Assembly: GCF_026686735.1 (NCBI RefSeq)
Contig: NZ_CP113432.1
Span: 186,001-250,000, forward strand
Direction: 5' to 3'
Length of the DNA stretch: 64,000 bases
From: Pseudomonas triclosanedens
GTDB lineage: Bacteria > Pseudomonadota > Gammaproteobacteria > Pseudomonadales > Pseudomonadaceae
The translations under genes were made by a program, and so were the position numbers. Numbering within the stretch: the first letter of the stretch is position 1; every line of letters starts with the position of its first letter. Below, in pieces: positions 54,793 through 61,815 of this stretch. Under the pieces are notes generated by a model that searched no databases, had not been told where the DNA came from, and saw only the letters and a list, made by a program, of their open reading frames with translations.

Positions 54793-55665
54793 ATGCAGAA
54801 AATCATCGGTGCCCTGATCATCATCGCCTGCGTGCTCGGCGGCTACGCGATGGCCAACGGCGACATGCGTGCGCTCTGGCAGCCGGCGGAAATCCTGATC
54901 ATCCTCGGCGCCGGCCTGGGCACCCTGGTGGTTGCCAACCCCCGTGAAGTGCTGCTGGAAATGTGCTCGCAGATCAAGGGCGTGTTCGTCTTCAAGCGCC
55001 GAGGCGAGGAGTTCCAGCGTCAACTGCTGATGCTGCTCTACGAACTGCTGGAAATGGTCGATGTGGGAGGCCTGAAGGTGCTCGATGCGCACATCGAGGA
55101 GCCGGAGCAGAGCGACCTGTTCGCCAAGTACCCGCTGATCCTCCAGGAAAAGAACCTGATGGCGTTCATCGCCGACAACTTCCGCCTGATGGCGATGGGC
55201 AAGATCAGCGCGCACGAGCTGGAAGGCTTCCTCGAACAGGAGCTGGACGCGATGGAGCACGCGCTGCTGCAGCCGTCCAAGTCGCTGCACAAGGTCGGCG
55301 AGGCGATGCCGGGCTTCGGCATTCTCGCGGCGATCATGGGCATCATCATCACGATGGGCAACATCGGCGGCTCGGTGGCCGAAATCGGCGCCCACGTCGC
55401 TGCCGCGCTGGTCGGCACCTTCTTCGGCATCTTCGTCTGCTACTGCCTGATGGACCCGCTTTCCAACGCGATGGCGCAACGGGTGAAGACCGAGCTGTCG
55501 GCGCTGGAATGCGTGCGAACCACGCTGGTCGCCCACGTTGCCGGCAAACCCACGCTGCTGGCGGTGGACGCCGGCCGCAAGCTGATCGAGCAGGACGTCA
55601 AGCCGGCCTTCAAGCAGCTGGAAACCTGGGTTACCCGCTATGAGGAAGAGCGGGACGTCGCATGA
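54793..55665 (+). CDS. motA: Flagellar stator protein MotA (LafT-type)
   Basis: MotA is the five-fold stator subunit around MotB. The 290 residues have four membrane helices (about 4-22, 32-50, 170-192, 203-225). The cytoplasmic torque loop holds FKRRGEEFQRQLL and LEQELDAMEHALL, and the MotA/TolQ family helix is VGEAMPGFGILAAIMGIIITMGN. The ending is charged. It overlaps motB by four bases (ATGA). Loop residues and neighbours are of the proton-driven lateral type, but the ion cannot be fixed by eye. Confidence 0.93.
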   Translation: MQKIIGALIIIACVLGGYAMANGDMRALWQPAEILIILGAGLGTLVVANPREVLLEMCSQIKGVFVFKRRGEEFQRQLLMLLYELLEMVDVGGLKVLDAHIEEPEQSDLFAKYPLILQEKNLMAFIADNFRLMAMGKISAHELEGFLEQELDAMEHALLQPSKSLHKVGEAMPGFGILAAIMGIIITMGNIGGSVAEIGAHVAAALVGTFFGIFVCYCLMDPLSNAMAQRVKTELSALECVRTTLVAHVAGKPTLLAVDAGRKLIEQDVKPAFKQLETWVTRYEEERDVA

Positions 55666-56660
55666 AGAAGCGTGCCGACAAGCATGGCGAGATCATCATC
55701 AAGCGCCGCAGCAAGAAGGGCCACGATGATGAGCATGGCGGCGCCTGGAAGGTAGCCTTCGCCGACTTCACTCTGGCGATGATGGCGCTGTTCATGGTGC
55801 TGTGGATCATCCATCCGCAGACCGAGCCGCAGCCGGTGGCCGTCGGCGAGCAGGATGCCAACCCCCTGGTGGATGGCGGCGCCGGTGTGTTCGACGGCGC
55901 CAGCCGCACGCCCATCGAGCTGGATGGCATGCCGCAGCCGGTGAAGACCCCGGACAAGCCCGCGCCGCAACTGGCCGCGGCAGGCAAGCGGGACGAGAGC
56001 AAGGACGGCACCGCCCACGACGCCGAGGCGCGCCAGTACGACAGCCGTGACGACCTGCGCGAGCTGGCGGAACTGATCCGCGAGGTGTCCGGCAAGGTGG
56101 ATGCGCTGGCCAACATCGAAGTGACTGTGGTGCCGCAGGGCCTGCGCATCCTGATCAAGGACGACCAGCAACGCTTCATGTTCGAGCGCGGCAAGGCCAC
56201 GCTCGATCCGCACTTCCAGACCCTGCTCGGCGCGCTGTCCGGGGTGCTGGCGAAAGTGCAGAACAAGCTGATCCTGAGTGGCCATACCGATGCGGTGCAG
56301 TACCGCCGGCCCGACGGCTACAACAACTGGAACCTGTCCGGCGACCGCGCCCTGCGTGCGCGCAACGTGATGGTGGACAGCGGGCTGCCGACCGGTCACG
56401 TGCTACAGGTGGCGGCGCAGGCCGACGTCATGCCGCTGCGTCCGGAAGACCCGGAGAACGGCGCCAACCGCCGCATCGAGATCCTGCTGCTGACGCGCCA
56501 CGCCGAAGGGCTGTACCGGGAAATCTTCGGCGAGAGTTATGCACAGGTGCATTACTCGGCTTCCGGGGCGCGGCTGGTTGCGCCCAAGGCCACCGTCGAG
56601 CCGCAGGCCGTGCCCGCTCCGGCACCAGTATCGGCGCCTGCTGCAGAGGACAAACCGTGA
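55662..56660 (+). CDS. motB: Flagellar stator protein MotB (LafU-type)
   Basis: MotB anchors the stator to peptidoglycan and conducts ions through Asp35 in FADFTLAMMALFMVLWII. The 332 residues comprise a cationic N-terminal tail (KKRADKHGEIIIKRRSKKG), one membrane helix, a plug/linker and an OmpA-like domain (RILIKDDQQRFMFERGKATL, LILSGHTDAVQY, GANRRIEILLLT). A Pro/Ala-rich tail closes it. It ends the fliD operon. The gene encoding the small membrane protein converges on it with five bases between stops. Confidence 0.93.
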   Translation: MKKRADKHGEIIIKRRSKKGHDDEHGGAWKVAFADFTLAMMALFMVLWIIHPQTEPQPVAVGEQDANPLVDGGAGVFDGASRTPIELDGMPQPVKTPDKPAPQLAAAGKRDESKDGTAHDAEARQYDSRDDLRELAELIREVSGKVDALANIEVTVVPQGLRILIKDDQQRFMFERGKATLDPHFQTLLGALSGVLAKVQNKLILSGHTDAVQYRRPDGYNNWNLSGDRALRARNVMVDSGLPTGHVLQVAAQADVMPLRPEDPENGANRRIEILLLTRHAEGLYREIFGESYAQVHYSASGARLVAPKATVEPQAVPAPAPVSAPAAEDKP

Positions 56661-56665
56661 GAATG

Positions 56666-57157
56666 TCAGTGCTCGTTGCGCAGCCGCTTGGGGCAGAACA
56701 CCTGGCGTGTTTCCACGCCGTACAGGCAACTGCTCAGGGGTTCGAGGGTGATGCGAGCGCCACGCTGACGGCCGTAGAGCAGGTTGAAGATCAGTTCGCT
56801 GTCCAGGCCGCTGTCGGCCTGCAGGTTGCTGATGCTGTTGTCTTCCACCTGCAACTGGTAGCGCCCGGTGAGGTCGCTGCCGACCTGGCCGGAGACTTCC
56901 AGGATGTTGGCGTCCTGCTGGATCATCGAGTAGAAGCGCCCCTCGTGGAACATGGTGGTCTGGGCGATATCCAATACCCGTCCGTTGCCGAGCACCACCT
57001 GGCCGGACGACGCGTAGCGGCCATCGATTGCCGAGGTGTTCTTGCCGTGTTTCCACAGCAGGCACAGCGCCAGGCTCAGACAGGCGATGCCGAACAGCGA
57101 GACGAGCAGGCAGCGGCGCGCCACGCCGGCTTCGCGGCGTAGGATCAGTTCAGACAC
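56666..57157 (-). CDS. Single-pass membrane protein paired with the ToxR-like regulator
   Basis: The 163-residue protein starts at GTG 57157 and overlaps the regulator gene by 13 bases, so translation is coupled. One membrane helix lies at about 15-34 (RCLLVSLFGIACLSLALCLL). The remaining ~125 residues should be periplasmic, with beta-strand character and a cysteine pair Cys144/Cys155 (SSCLYG, VFCPKRL). I do not recognise a family. Size, topology and coupling to a ToxR-type protein recall ToxS or similar partners that stabilise the periplasmic domain of the regulator; that is inference from arrangement, not sequence likeness. Confidence 0.75.
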   Translation of the reverse strand: MSELILRREAGVARRCLLVSLFGIACLSLALCLLWKHGKNTSAIDGRYASSGQVVLGNGRVLDIAQTTMFHEGRFYSMIQQDANILEVSGQVGSDLTGRYQLQVEDNSISNLQADSGLDSELIFNLLYGRQRGARITLEPLSSCLYGVETRQVFCPKRLRNEH

Positions 57158-58023
57158 TTGCGCAGCTGCTCCTGGGGAATCCGGGCGACCTGGCTCTCGT
57201 GGATCAGCAGCCAGTTGGAGTTGCCTTCTGGCTGCACGCAGACCAGTTCGTAGAAGCCCGACGTCATGTGCAGCAGCAGCCCGACCGGGCGTGTCGCCAG
57301 GTCGGCGAGCTGATGCGCCAGGGGGCGGGTGTCACGCATCAGCCGCTGCAGTTCCTGTTCGTCCTCTTCCACATAGGTGATCTGCAACGTGCCTAACTGC
57401 TGCTCGGCCGTGAACATCTGGCTGCGCACCTGCGTGTGGTAGAACGCCCCGGCCAGCACCAGCAGCCCGAGCGTACACAGGCTGCTGGCGACGAATTTCA
57501 GGCGCCGTGAATTCGACGGAATTCGCGGGGGCGGAATTTCCAGCAGTGCCGGCGACGGTGCAGGAGCGCTCTCTGCTTCCGATTCGGAAGGCGCTTCGCT
57601 GGCGAGGAACTGCGGGTTGAACATGTAGCCGCGACGCGGAAGCGTCTGGATGATCTGCCGTTGCTTCTCGTCCGCCAGCACCTGGCGCAGGGTATAGATC
57701 TGCTGGTTGAGGCTGCCTTGCCCGACGACCCGGTCCGACCACGCGTGGGTCAGCAGTTCATCGCGCGCAACTACGTCTCCCGGTGTCTGCAGCAGGCGTT
57801 CGAGTAGCCGGCTGCCGGAAAAGCCCAGGTCGATACGCTCCACCTGACCGTCGCGGACGAGGTCGAGTTGATAGAGCGCGGGATAGAACTGCGCGAGGCA
57901 GTCGGAACGGCCGGTGCGGAGGGTCAGGCAGGTAATCGCTGCCCGGTTGTCCGCAAGCGTTGGAGTGAGTGTGGTCATCTTGCCCTTGCGAGCCGCTTCC
58001 TTGACGGTTGCGGAAATCTCCAT
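57145..58023 (-). CDS. ToxR/CadC-type transmembrane transcriptional regulator (LafZ-like)
   Basis: The 292-residue protein has a cytoplasmic OmpR/PhoB-type winged helix (about 50-137: LLERLLQTPGDVVARDELLTH, VGQGSLNQQIYTLRQVLADE, IIQTLPRRGYMF). A Pro/Ser/Glu linker, one membrane helix (about 177-195) and a ~95-residue periplasmic domain with Cys262 and Cys290 follow. This is the ToxR plan of membrane-bound DNA binding with periplasmic sensing. E. coli and other Flag-2 loci carry a comparable transmembrane regulator gene (lafZ) beside the flagellin gene. Starts at 58023 and 57978 are both possible; 57978 has AAGGG upstream. It lies downstream of the flagellin gene on the same strand. Confidence 0.85.
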   Translation of the reverse strand: MEISATVKEAARKGKMTTLTPTLADNRAAITCLTLRTGRSDCLAQFYPALYQLDLVRDGQVERIDLGFSGSRLLERLLQTPGDVVARDELLTHAWSDRVVGQGSLNQQIYTLRQVLADEKQRQIIQTLPRRGYMFNPQFLASEAPSESEAESAPAPSPALLEIPPPRIPSNSRRLKFVASSLCTLGLLVLAGAFYHTQVRSQMFTAEQQLGTLQITYVEEDEQELQRLMRDTRPLAHQLADLATRPVGLLLHMTSGFYELVCVQPEGNSNWLLIHESQVARIPQEQLRKCLN

Positions 58024-58078
58024 TTGTCCAAGGAGGCAAAGGCATTATTTTGACGTCAGAAAAATGTGGGTGCAAGTT

Positions 58079-58122
58079 CTGAATTTTGCACACTCACGCT
58101 TGCATTTTTCATGCGAATTCAG
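58079..58122. promoter_or_regulatory. Inverted repeat upstream of the ToxR-like regulator
   Basis: CTGAATTTTGCA (58079-58090) and TGCGAATTCAG (58112-58122) are imperfect inverted repeats around a 21-base AT-rich centre. The perfect palindrome TGACGTCA lies closer to the gene at 58051-58058. Both precede the regulator start and are candidate operators, perhaps for autoregulation. Confidence 0.45.
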
Positions 58123-58172
58123 GAGGCGCGAGCCAGAGCGGGTCCGGCTGGTGGCAATGCGCCGTTAGTCTA

Positions 58173-58261
58173 TGTCTGCGGACCCGCAGACAGCAGAACG
58201 CCCCGACGAGCGGGGCGTCTTGCCGGGCGATGTTCGCGCAATGCGGAGGGCATTGCGCGAA
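58173..58261 (-). repeat. Three stable hairpins in the flagellin 3' region
   Basis: TTCGCGCAATGC / GCATTGCGCGAA (perfect 12 bp, 58233-58261), ACGCCCC / GGGGCGT (58198-58218) and TGTCTGC / GCAGACA (58173-58192) follow the flagellin stop on the minus strand. None has a clear T-run, although the second is followed by a T-richer stretch. They may end or stabilise the flagellin mRNA. Confidence 0.6.
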
Positions 58262-58321
58262 AAAGTCGACCTTGCAGGCTGTTCGCGATCTCGCGGGCGC
58301 GCCGCGGATCGCAGCGGGCAA

Positions 58322-59224
58322 TTAGCCCAGCAGGCCCATGATCATGCTGGGCATCTGGCCAGCTTGCTTGAGCATGGAGATGCCGGACTGCATCAGCATG
58401 GAGTTCTTGCTCATGTTCGCGCTTTCGGTGGCGAAGTCGGCGTCCATGATGCGGCCCTTGGACAGGTCGGTGTTGTCCTTCATGTTGGCCAGGTTGTTGG
58501 AGGTGTGCTGCAGGCGATTGATGTTCGCACCGAACTGCGCGCGCAGGGAGCCGATGTTGTCCAGCGCGGTGTTGATGGTGGTGATCGAGGTGTTGGCAGC
58601 GGTAGCGGTGGCGATTTCGGTGCCGGCAGTGGCTGGGGTGGTGGTGGCGTAGAAGGTGGAAACCTTGCCCAGGCCGGCGGTGCTGTCCAGAGCCTTGCCC
58701 AGTGCGGTGGCCATGTTCAGGGTCAGCTTCTCGCCAGCGGTTGCGCCGATCTGGAAGTCCATTGCCGCCGAGAACTTGCCTTTGGTGCCGTCGATGGCGG
58801 TGGCGTCGCCGAACAGGGTGTCACCAGCGTAGGTGGTGTTCTTCATGATGTTGGCCAGCTCGGAACCCAGCTGGTCGTATTCGGCTTGCAGGGCGTCACG
58901 GTCCTTGGTGCCGTTGGTTCCGTTCGCGGACTGGGTGGCGAGGTCCTTCATGCGCTGCAGGATATCGGTCACTTCGCTGAACGCGCCTTCGGCGGTCTGC
59001 AGCATCGAGATCGAGTCGCTGGTGTTGCGCATGGCAACGCTCATGCCGCGGGACTGGGCGTTCAGGCGGGTAGCGATCTGCAGGCCGGCGGCGTCGTCGG
59101 CTGCGGAGTTGATGCGCAGGCCGGTGCCCAGACGCTGCTGGTTGGTAGCCAGAGAGGTGTTGGTCTTGTTCAGGCTGGTCTGGGTGATCAGGGAGGAGTA
59201 GTTGGTTTGAATCGACAAGGCCAT
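58322..59224 (-). CDS. lafA: Short flagellin (lateral type, LafA-like)
   Basis: Flagellin is the filament subunit, exported by the flagellar type III apparatus. The 300 residues consist almost only of the conserved D0/D1 helices. The N-terminal half starts MALSIQTNYSSLITQTSLNK, with RLGTGLRINSAADDAAGLQIA. The C-terminal half has NINRLQHTSNNLANMKDNTDL and ends MPSMIMGLLG. The middle (about 140-200) is short, Ala/Thr-rich, without a large D2/D3 surface domain. Lateral flagellins of Aeromonas and Vibrio are similarly short, while polar Pseudomonas flagellins are longer. It follows flgA on the minus strand with its own sigma54-like element. Confidence 0.93.
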   Translation of the reverse strand: MALSIQTNYSSLITQTSLNKTNTSLATNQQRLGTGLRINSAADDAAGLQIATRLNAQSRGMSVAMRNTSDSISMLQTAEGAFSEVTDILQRMKDLATQSANGTNGTKDRDALQAEYDQLGSELANIMKNTTYAGDTLFGDATAIDGTKGKFSAAMDFQIGATAGEKLTLNMATALGKALDSTAGLGKVSTFYATTTPATAGTEIATATAANTSITTINTALDNIGSLRAQFGANINRLQHTSNNLANMKDNTDLSKGRIMDADFATESANMSKNSMLMQSGISMLKQAGQMPSMIMGLLG

Positions 59225-59251
59225 GGTGGACTTCCTGTATGAGCTGGATGA

Positions 59252-59267
59252 AGCCGGCGTTGTGCCT
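59252..59267 (-). promoter_or_regulatory. Possible sigma54-type promoter of the flagellin gene
   Basis: On the minus strand AGGCACAACGCCGGCT fits GGCAC-N7-GC of the RpoN consensus. Its -12 C lies 29 bases from the flagellin ATG, the same distance as the stronger element before fliD. No convincing sigma28 promoter was found in the 215-base spacer. Confidence 0.4.
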
Positions 59268-59439
59268 GCTGAAGGGGTAAGGCGACAGCTCTCGCGGAAG
59301 GATTAAATGGCCGGGTGAAAATTCTGGCGCGGAGATTCCGGCGCTCCGCCGCAGGCTCCGTTGCGACTGTGATTGCCTGGCATGGCTCGCACCAGCGAGC
59401 CTCGCTGTGATCACTGCGCTGCTGTGAGTACGGAGCGCA

Positions 59440-60237
59440 TCAGAAGATGCTGCTCACCACGCCCGACTCCACCACCTTGGCGTCGATGATTTTCTGGCTG
59501 CGCAAGTTCTTTACGCGGATCACGTCGTCCTGCTTGCCGTTGGCCATCGCCTCGCCGACGGCGCTGGCCTGGATGCCATCCTGGCTGGCGACGATCTTCA
59601 CCTGCTGGCCACGGCGGACCAGAGTGGCGCCGTCGAGCAGTGCCGGCGACAGCGGCTGGTCGGCGCGGATGCGGCGGCGAGCAGTCTTGCCGGCGACTTC
59701 GGCGATGTCGGTGAAGTAACCGCGCGGCGTCTTGCCGATGTCCAGCGGGGCGAGCTTGAGCTGGTTGGCGTCCAGGGTCTGGCCACGCTCGATTGCGCTG
59801 CTGGCGAACACGGCCGGCAGCATCACAGTGGACTGGCTGGTGAAGTACACGGGCCAGCCGGATTGCCCTGGGCAATCCGCTTCGAAGCGCCGCCGCGCGG
59901 TGGCGGAAGAGGGCGCCTCGCTGACGCGCAACTGTGGCTCGCGCGGGCACGCGGGAAGCTTGCCCAGGCTGTTGGGCAGGTTGTTGTCCACCGTGAAGGT
60001 CATGCCCTTCCAGCCCTGCGCGCGCGCCTCGTTCTTGAGTTCGCTGGCGACCTGGCGCTGGGCGGCGGCGTCCAGTTGCTGGCGGGCATCCTGGCCCCAG
60101 GCGAGCGGCGCGAGCAGCAGGAGGAAGCAGGCGGAAAAGGCCTTTCCGCTTCCTGTTCCGGGCTGGGCGGAAAGCGGAAACGCCGCGTTGCGCACGCTGT
60201 CGTAAGCGCCGCGAAAAGCCTTGTTAATCAATGACAT
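59440..60237 (-). CDS. flgA: Flagellar P-ring assembly chaperone FlgA
   Basis: FlgA is a periplasmic chaperone for P-ring (FlgI) assembly. From ATG 60237 (AAGG eight bases upstream) it has 265 residues. An N-terminal tail and signal helix (CFLLLLAPLAWGQ) precede the SAF-domain region (QTLDANQLKLAPLDIGKTPRG) and the conserved end (LVRRGQQVKIVASQDG, VRVKNL-like VIRVKNLRSQKII, GVVSSIF). An ATG at 60261 is possible but overlaps the flgB promoter. It is divergent from flgB. Usual neighbours flgM and flgN are absent; the next gene downstream is the flagellin. Confidence 0.87.
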   Translation of the reverse strand: MSLINKAFRGAYDSVRNAAFPLSAQPGTGSGKAFSACFLLLLAPLAWGQDARQQLDAAAQRQVASELKNEARAQGWKGMTFTVDNNLPNSLGKLPACPREPQLRVSEAPSSATARRRFEADCPGQSGWPVYFTSQSTVMLPAVFASSAIERGQTLDANQLKLAPLDIGKTPRGYFTDIAEVAGKTARRRIRADQPLSPALLDGATLVRRGQQVKIVASQDGIQASAVGEAMANGKQDDVIRVKNLRSQKIIDAKVVESGVVSSIF

Positions 60238-60255
60238 GAAGCGGCCTTCAGGGGT

Positions 60256-60271
60256 CGGCATGGATTGTGCT
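60256..60271 (+). promoter_or_regulatory. Sigma54-type promoter of the flgB operon
   Basis: CGGCATGGATTGTGCT has GG and GC exactly ten bases apart and GGCA and GCT of the RpoN consensus. It lies 39 bases before the flgB ATG, in the flgA-flgB divergent spacer. Confidence 0.6.
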
Positions 60272-60309
60272 CTAACGCCACGCACGCCGAACGATGAGAG
60301 TGGGTGGGA

Positions 60310-60675
60310 ATGAGTATACGGTTTGACGAGACGCTGGGTATCCACGAGAGAGCCCTCTCGCTGCACATGCAGCGCAGCGAAATCCTGGCCTCCAATCTGG
60401 CCAACGAAGACACGCCCGGCTTCAAGGCGCGTGACATCGATTTCGCCGCCGAGATGCAGCGCCAGGGCAGCGCGCCGGCACTGCTCGCCAGCACCAGCCC
60501 CGAGAGCCTGGATCTCAAGTATCGCGTTCCCAACCAGCCCTCCCAGGATGGCAACAGCGTCGAGCTGGCAACCGAACAGGCGGAGTTCTCGCGCAATGCG
60601 ATGGATTTCCAGACCAGCCTGACCTTCCTGACCATGAAATTCCGCGGCCTGAAGCAGGCCATTGAAGGACGTTGA
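60310..60675 (+). CDS. flgB: Flagellar basal-body rod protein FlgB
   Basis: FlgB is the proximal rod subunit. From ATG 60310 it has 121 residues. The conserved rod motif is SEILASNLANEDTPGFKARDIDF, and the C-terminal helix is QTSLTFLTMKFRGLKQAIEG. The GTG at 60304 would add two residues. It is first in flgBCDEFG and precedes flgC by four bases. The product is exported by the flagellar apparatus without a cleaved signal. Confidence 0.94.
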   Translation: MSIRFDETLGIHERALSLHMQRSEILASNLANEDTPGFKARDIDFAAEMQRQGSAPALLASTSPESLDLKYRVPNQPSQDGNSVELATEQAEFSRNAMDFQTSLTFLTMKFRGLKQAIEGR

Positions 60676-60679
60676 CGTC

Positions 60680-61108
60680 ATGGCTTTCGATTCCATCTAC
60701 CGCATCGCCGGATCCTCGATGAACGCGCAGACCGTGCGCCTGAACACCGTTGCCAGCAACCTCGCCAACGCCGACTCGGCAGCCGCCAAGCCCGAGGACG
60801 TGTACCAGGCGCGCAAGCCGATGTTCGCTGCCGTCTACGAGAACGACCAGCTCACCCGTGGCGCCGGCATGGGCGGCGCCCATGTGCAGGTGCTCGACGT
60901 GGTGACCTCCGGCCGTGCGCCGCAGCGCCGCTACGAGCCGGGTAGCCCGCTGGCCGACGCCACCGGCTACGTCTACTACCCCGACGTCAACGAGATCGAG
61001 GAAATGACCGACATGATGTCCGCCAGCCGCAGCTTCGAAACGGGCGTCGAGGTGCTCAACCGGGTCAAGAGCATGCAGTCCAGCCTGCTGAAACTGGGAG
61101 ACGCCTGA
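60680..61108 (+). CDS. flgC: Flagellar basal-body rod protein FlgC
   Basis: FlgC is a proximal rod subunit with 142 residues from ATG 60680 (AAGGA upstream). The N-terminal rod motif is SSMNAQTVRLNTVASNLANADS, followed by YVYYPDVNEIEEMTDMMSASRSFETGVEVL, the FlgC C-terminal signature. The flgD ATG overlaps its stop (TGATG). It assembles with FlgB, FlgF and FlgG. Confidence 0.95.
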   Translation: MAFDSIYRIAGSSMNAQTVRLNTVASNLANADSAAAKPEDVYQARKPMFAAVYENDQLTRGAGMGGAHVQVLDVVTSGRAPQRRYEPGSPLADATGYVYYPDVNEIEEMTDMMSASRSFETGVEVLNRVKSMQSSLLKLGDA

Positions 61109-61779
61109 TGAGCACGGTGAACGGCACCAGCGGCAACAACAGCACCAGCGGAAGCTCCAGTGAGCTGCCCAGGCAGGCGGTGAACCTCGGTGAGCTGAGC
61201 GACATGGAAAACAGCTTCATCACCCTGCTGGTCGCGCAGGTTCAGTACCAGGACCCGACCAAGCCGGTGGACAGCACCGAGTTCATCAACCAGTACTCGG
61301 CGATGGCGCAGGTCAAGAGCATGCAGAACATGACCACCCTGCAGCAGAACAACCTGGTGCTGATGGACAACCTGCAGACCCTCACCGCCGCCGGCCTGGT
61401 CGGCCAGGAAGTGAAGGTCAGCGCGGACAGCCTGCAGCTCGACGCAGAGAAGGTCAGCGGGCAGATCGCCCTGCAACACGCCTCGGCCACCACCGTACTG
61501 CAGCTCACCGATGCCAACGGTATTCGCACCGACATCGCCCTCGGGCCGCAGGAACCGGGCAGCGTGCCTTTCACCGTGGATCCCGTGGCGCTCGGCCTCA
61601 AGCCTGGCAAGTACACCCTGGCGGTGAAGACCGAGAGCGGCGAAGCGCCCGGTGTCGAGGTTTCCGGCCTGGTCAACAACGTCCGCGTCAGCGCTGACGG
61701 CCCGGTGCTGGACGTCCAGGGCGCAGGCTCGGTGCCGTTCTACAAGATCGTCGAATTCAGTCAGGGCCAGGCCGCCTGA
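61108..61779 (+). CDS. flgD: Flagellar hook assembly scaffold FlgD
   Basis: FlgD caps the growing hook and is lost when the hook is complete. The 223 residues start with a Ser/Gly/Asn-rich segment. The conserved MENSFITLLVAQVQYQDPTKPVDSTEF motif region is split here as NSFITLLVAQVQYQDPTKP and onwards. Tudor-like and FlgD Ig-like domains follow (QLTDANGIRTDIALGPQEPG). It overlaps flgC by one base and precedes flgE by 36 bases. Confidence 0.94.
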   Translation: MSTVNGTSGNNSTSGSSSELPRQAVNLGELSDMENSFITLLVAQVQYQDPTKPVDSTEFINQYSAMAQVKSMQNMTTLQQNNLVLMDNLQTLTAAGLVGQEVKVSADSLQLDAEKVSGQIALQHASATTVLQLTDANGIRTDIALGPQEPGSVPFTVDPVALGLKPGKYTLAVKTESGEAPGVEVSGLVNNVRVSADGPVLDVQGAGSVPFYKIVEFSQGQAA

Positions 61780-61815
61780 GCGCCTGCTTCCCACCTTTGA
61801 GGATGAGATAACGCC

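Noticed and set aside
50312..56660. Interpretation as the polar flagellar cluster of Pseudomonas
   Set aside because: The combined fliD-S-T-K-L-A-motAB order with a 300-residue flagellin and ToxR-like regulator fits lateral systems, not polar fliC-flaG-fliD-fleQ or flhAF-fleN-fliA clusters.
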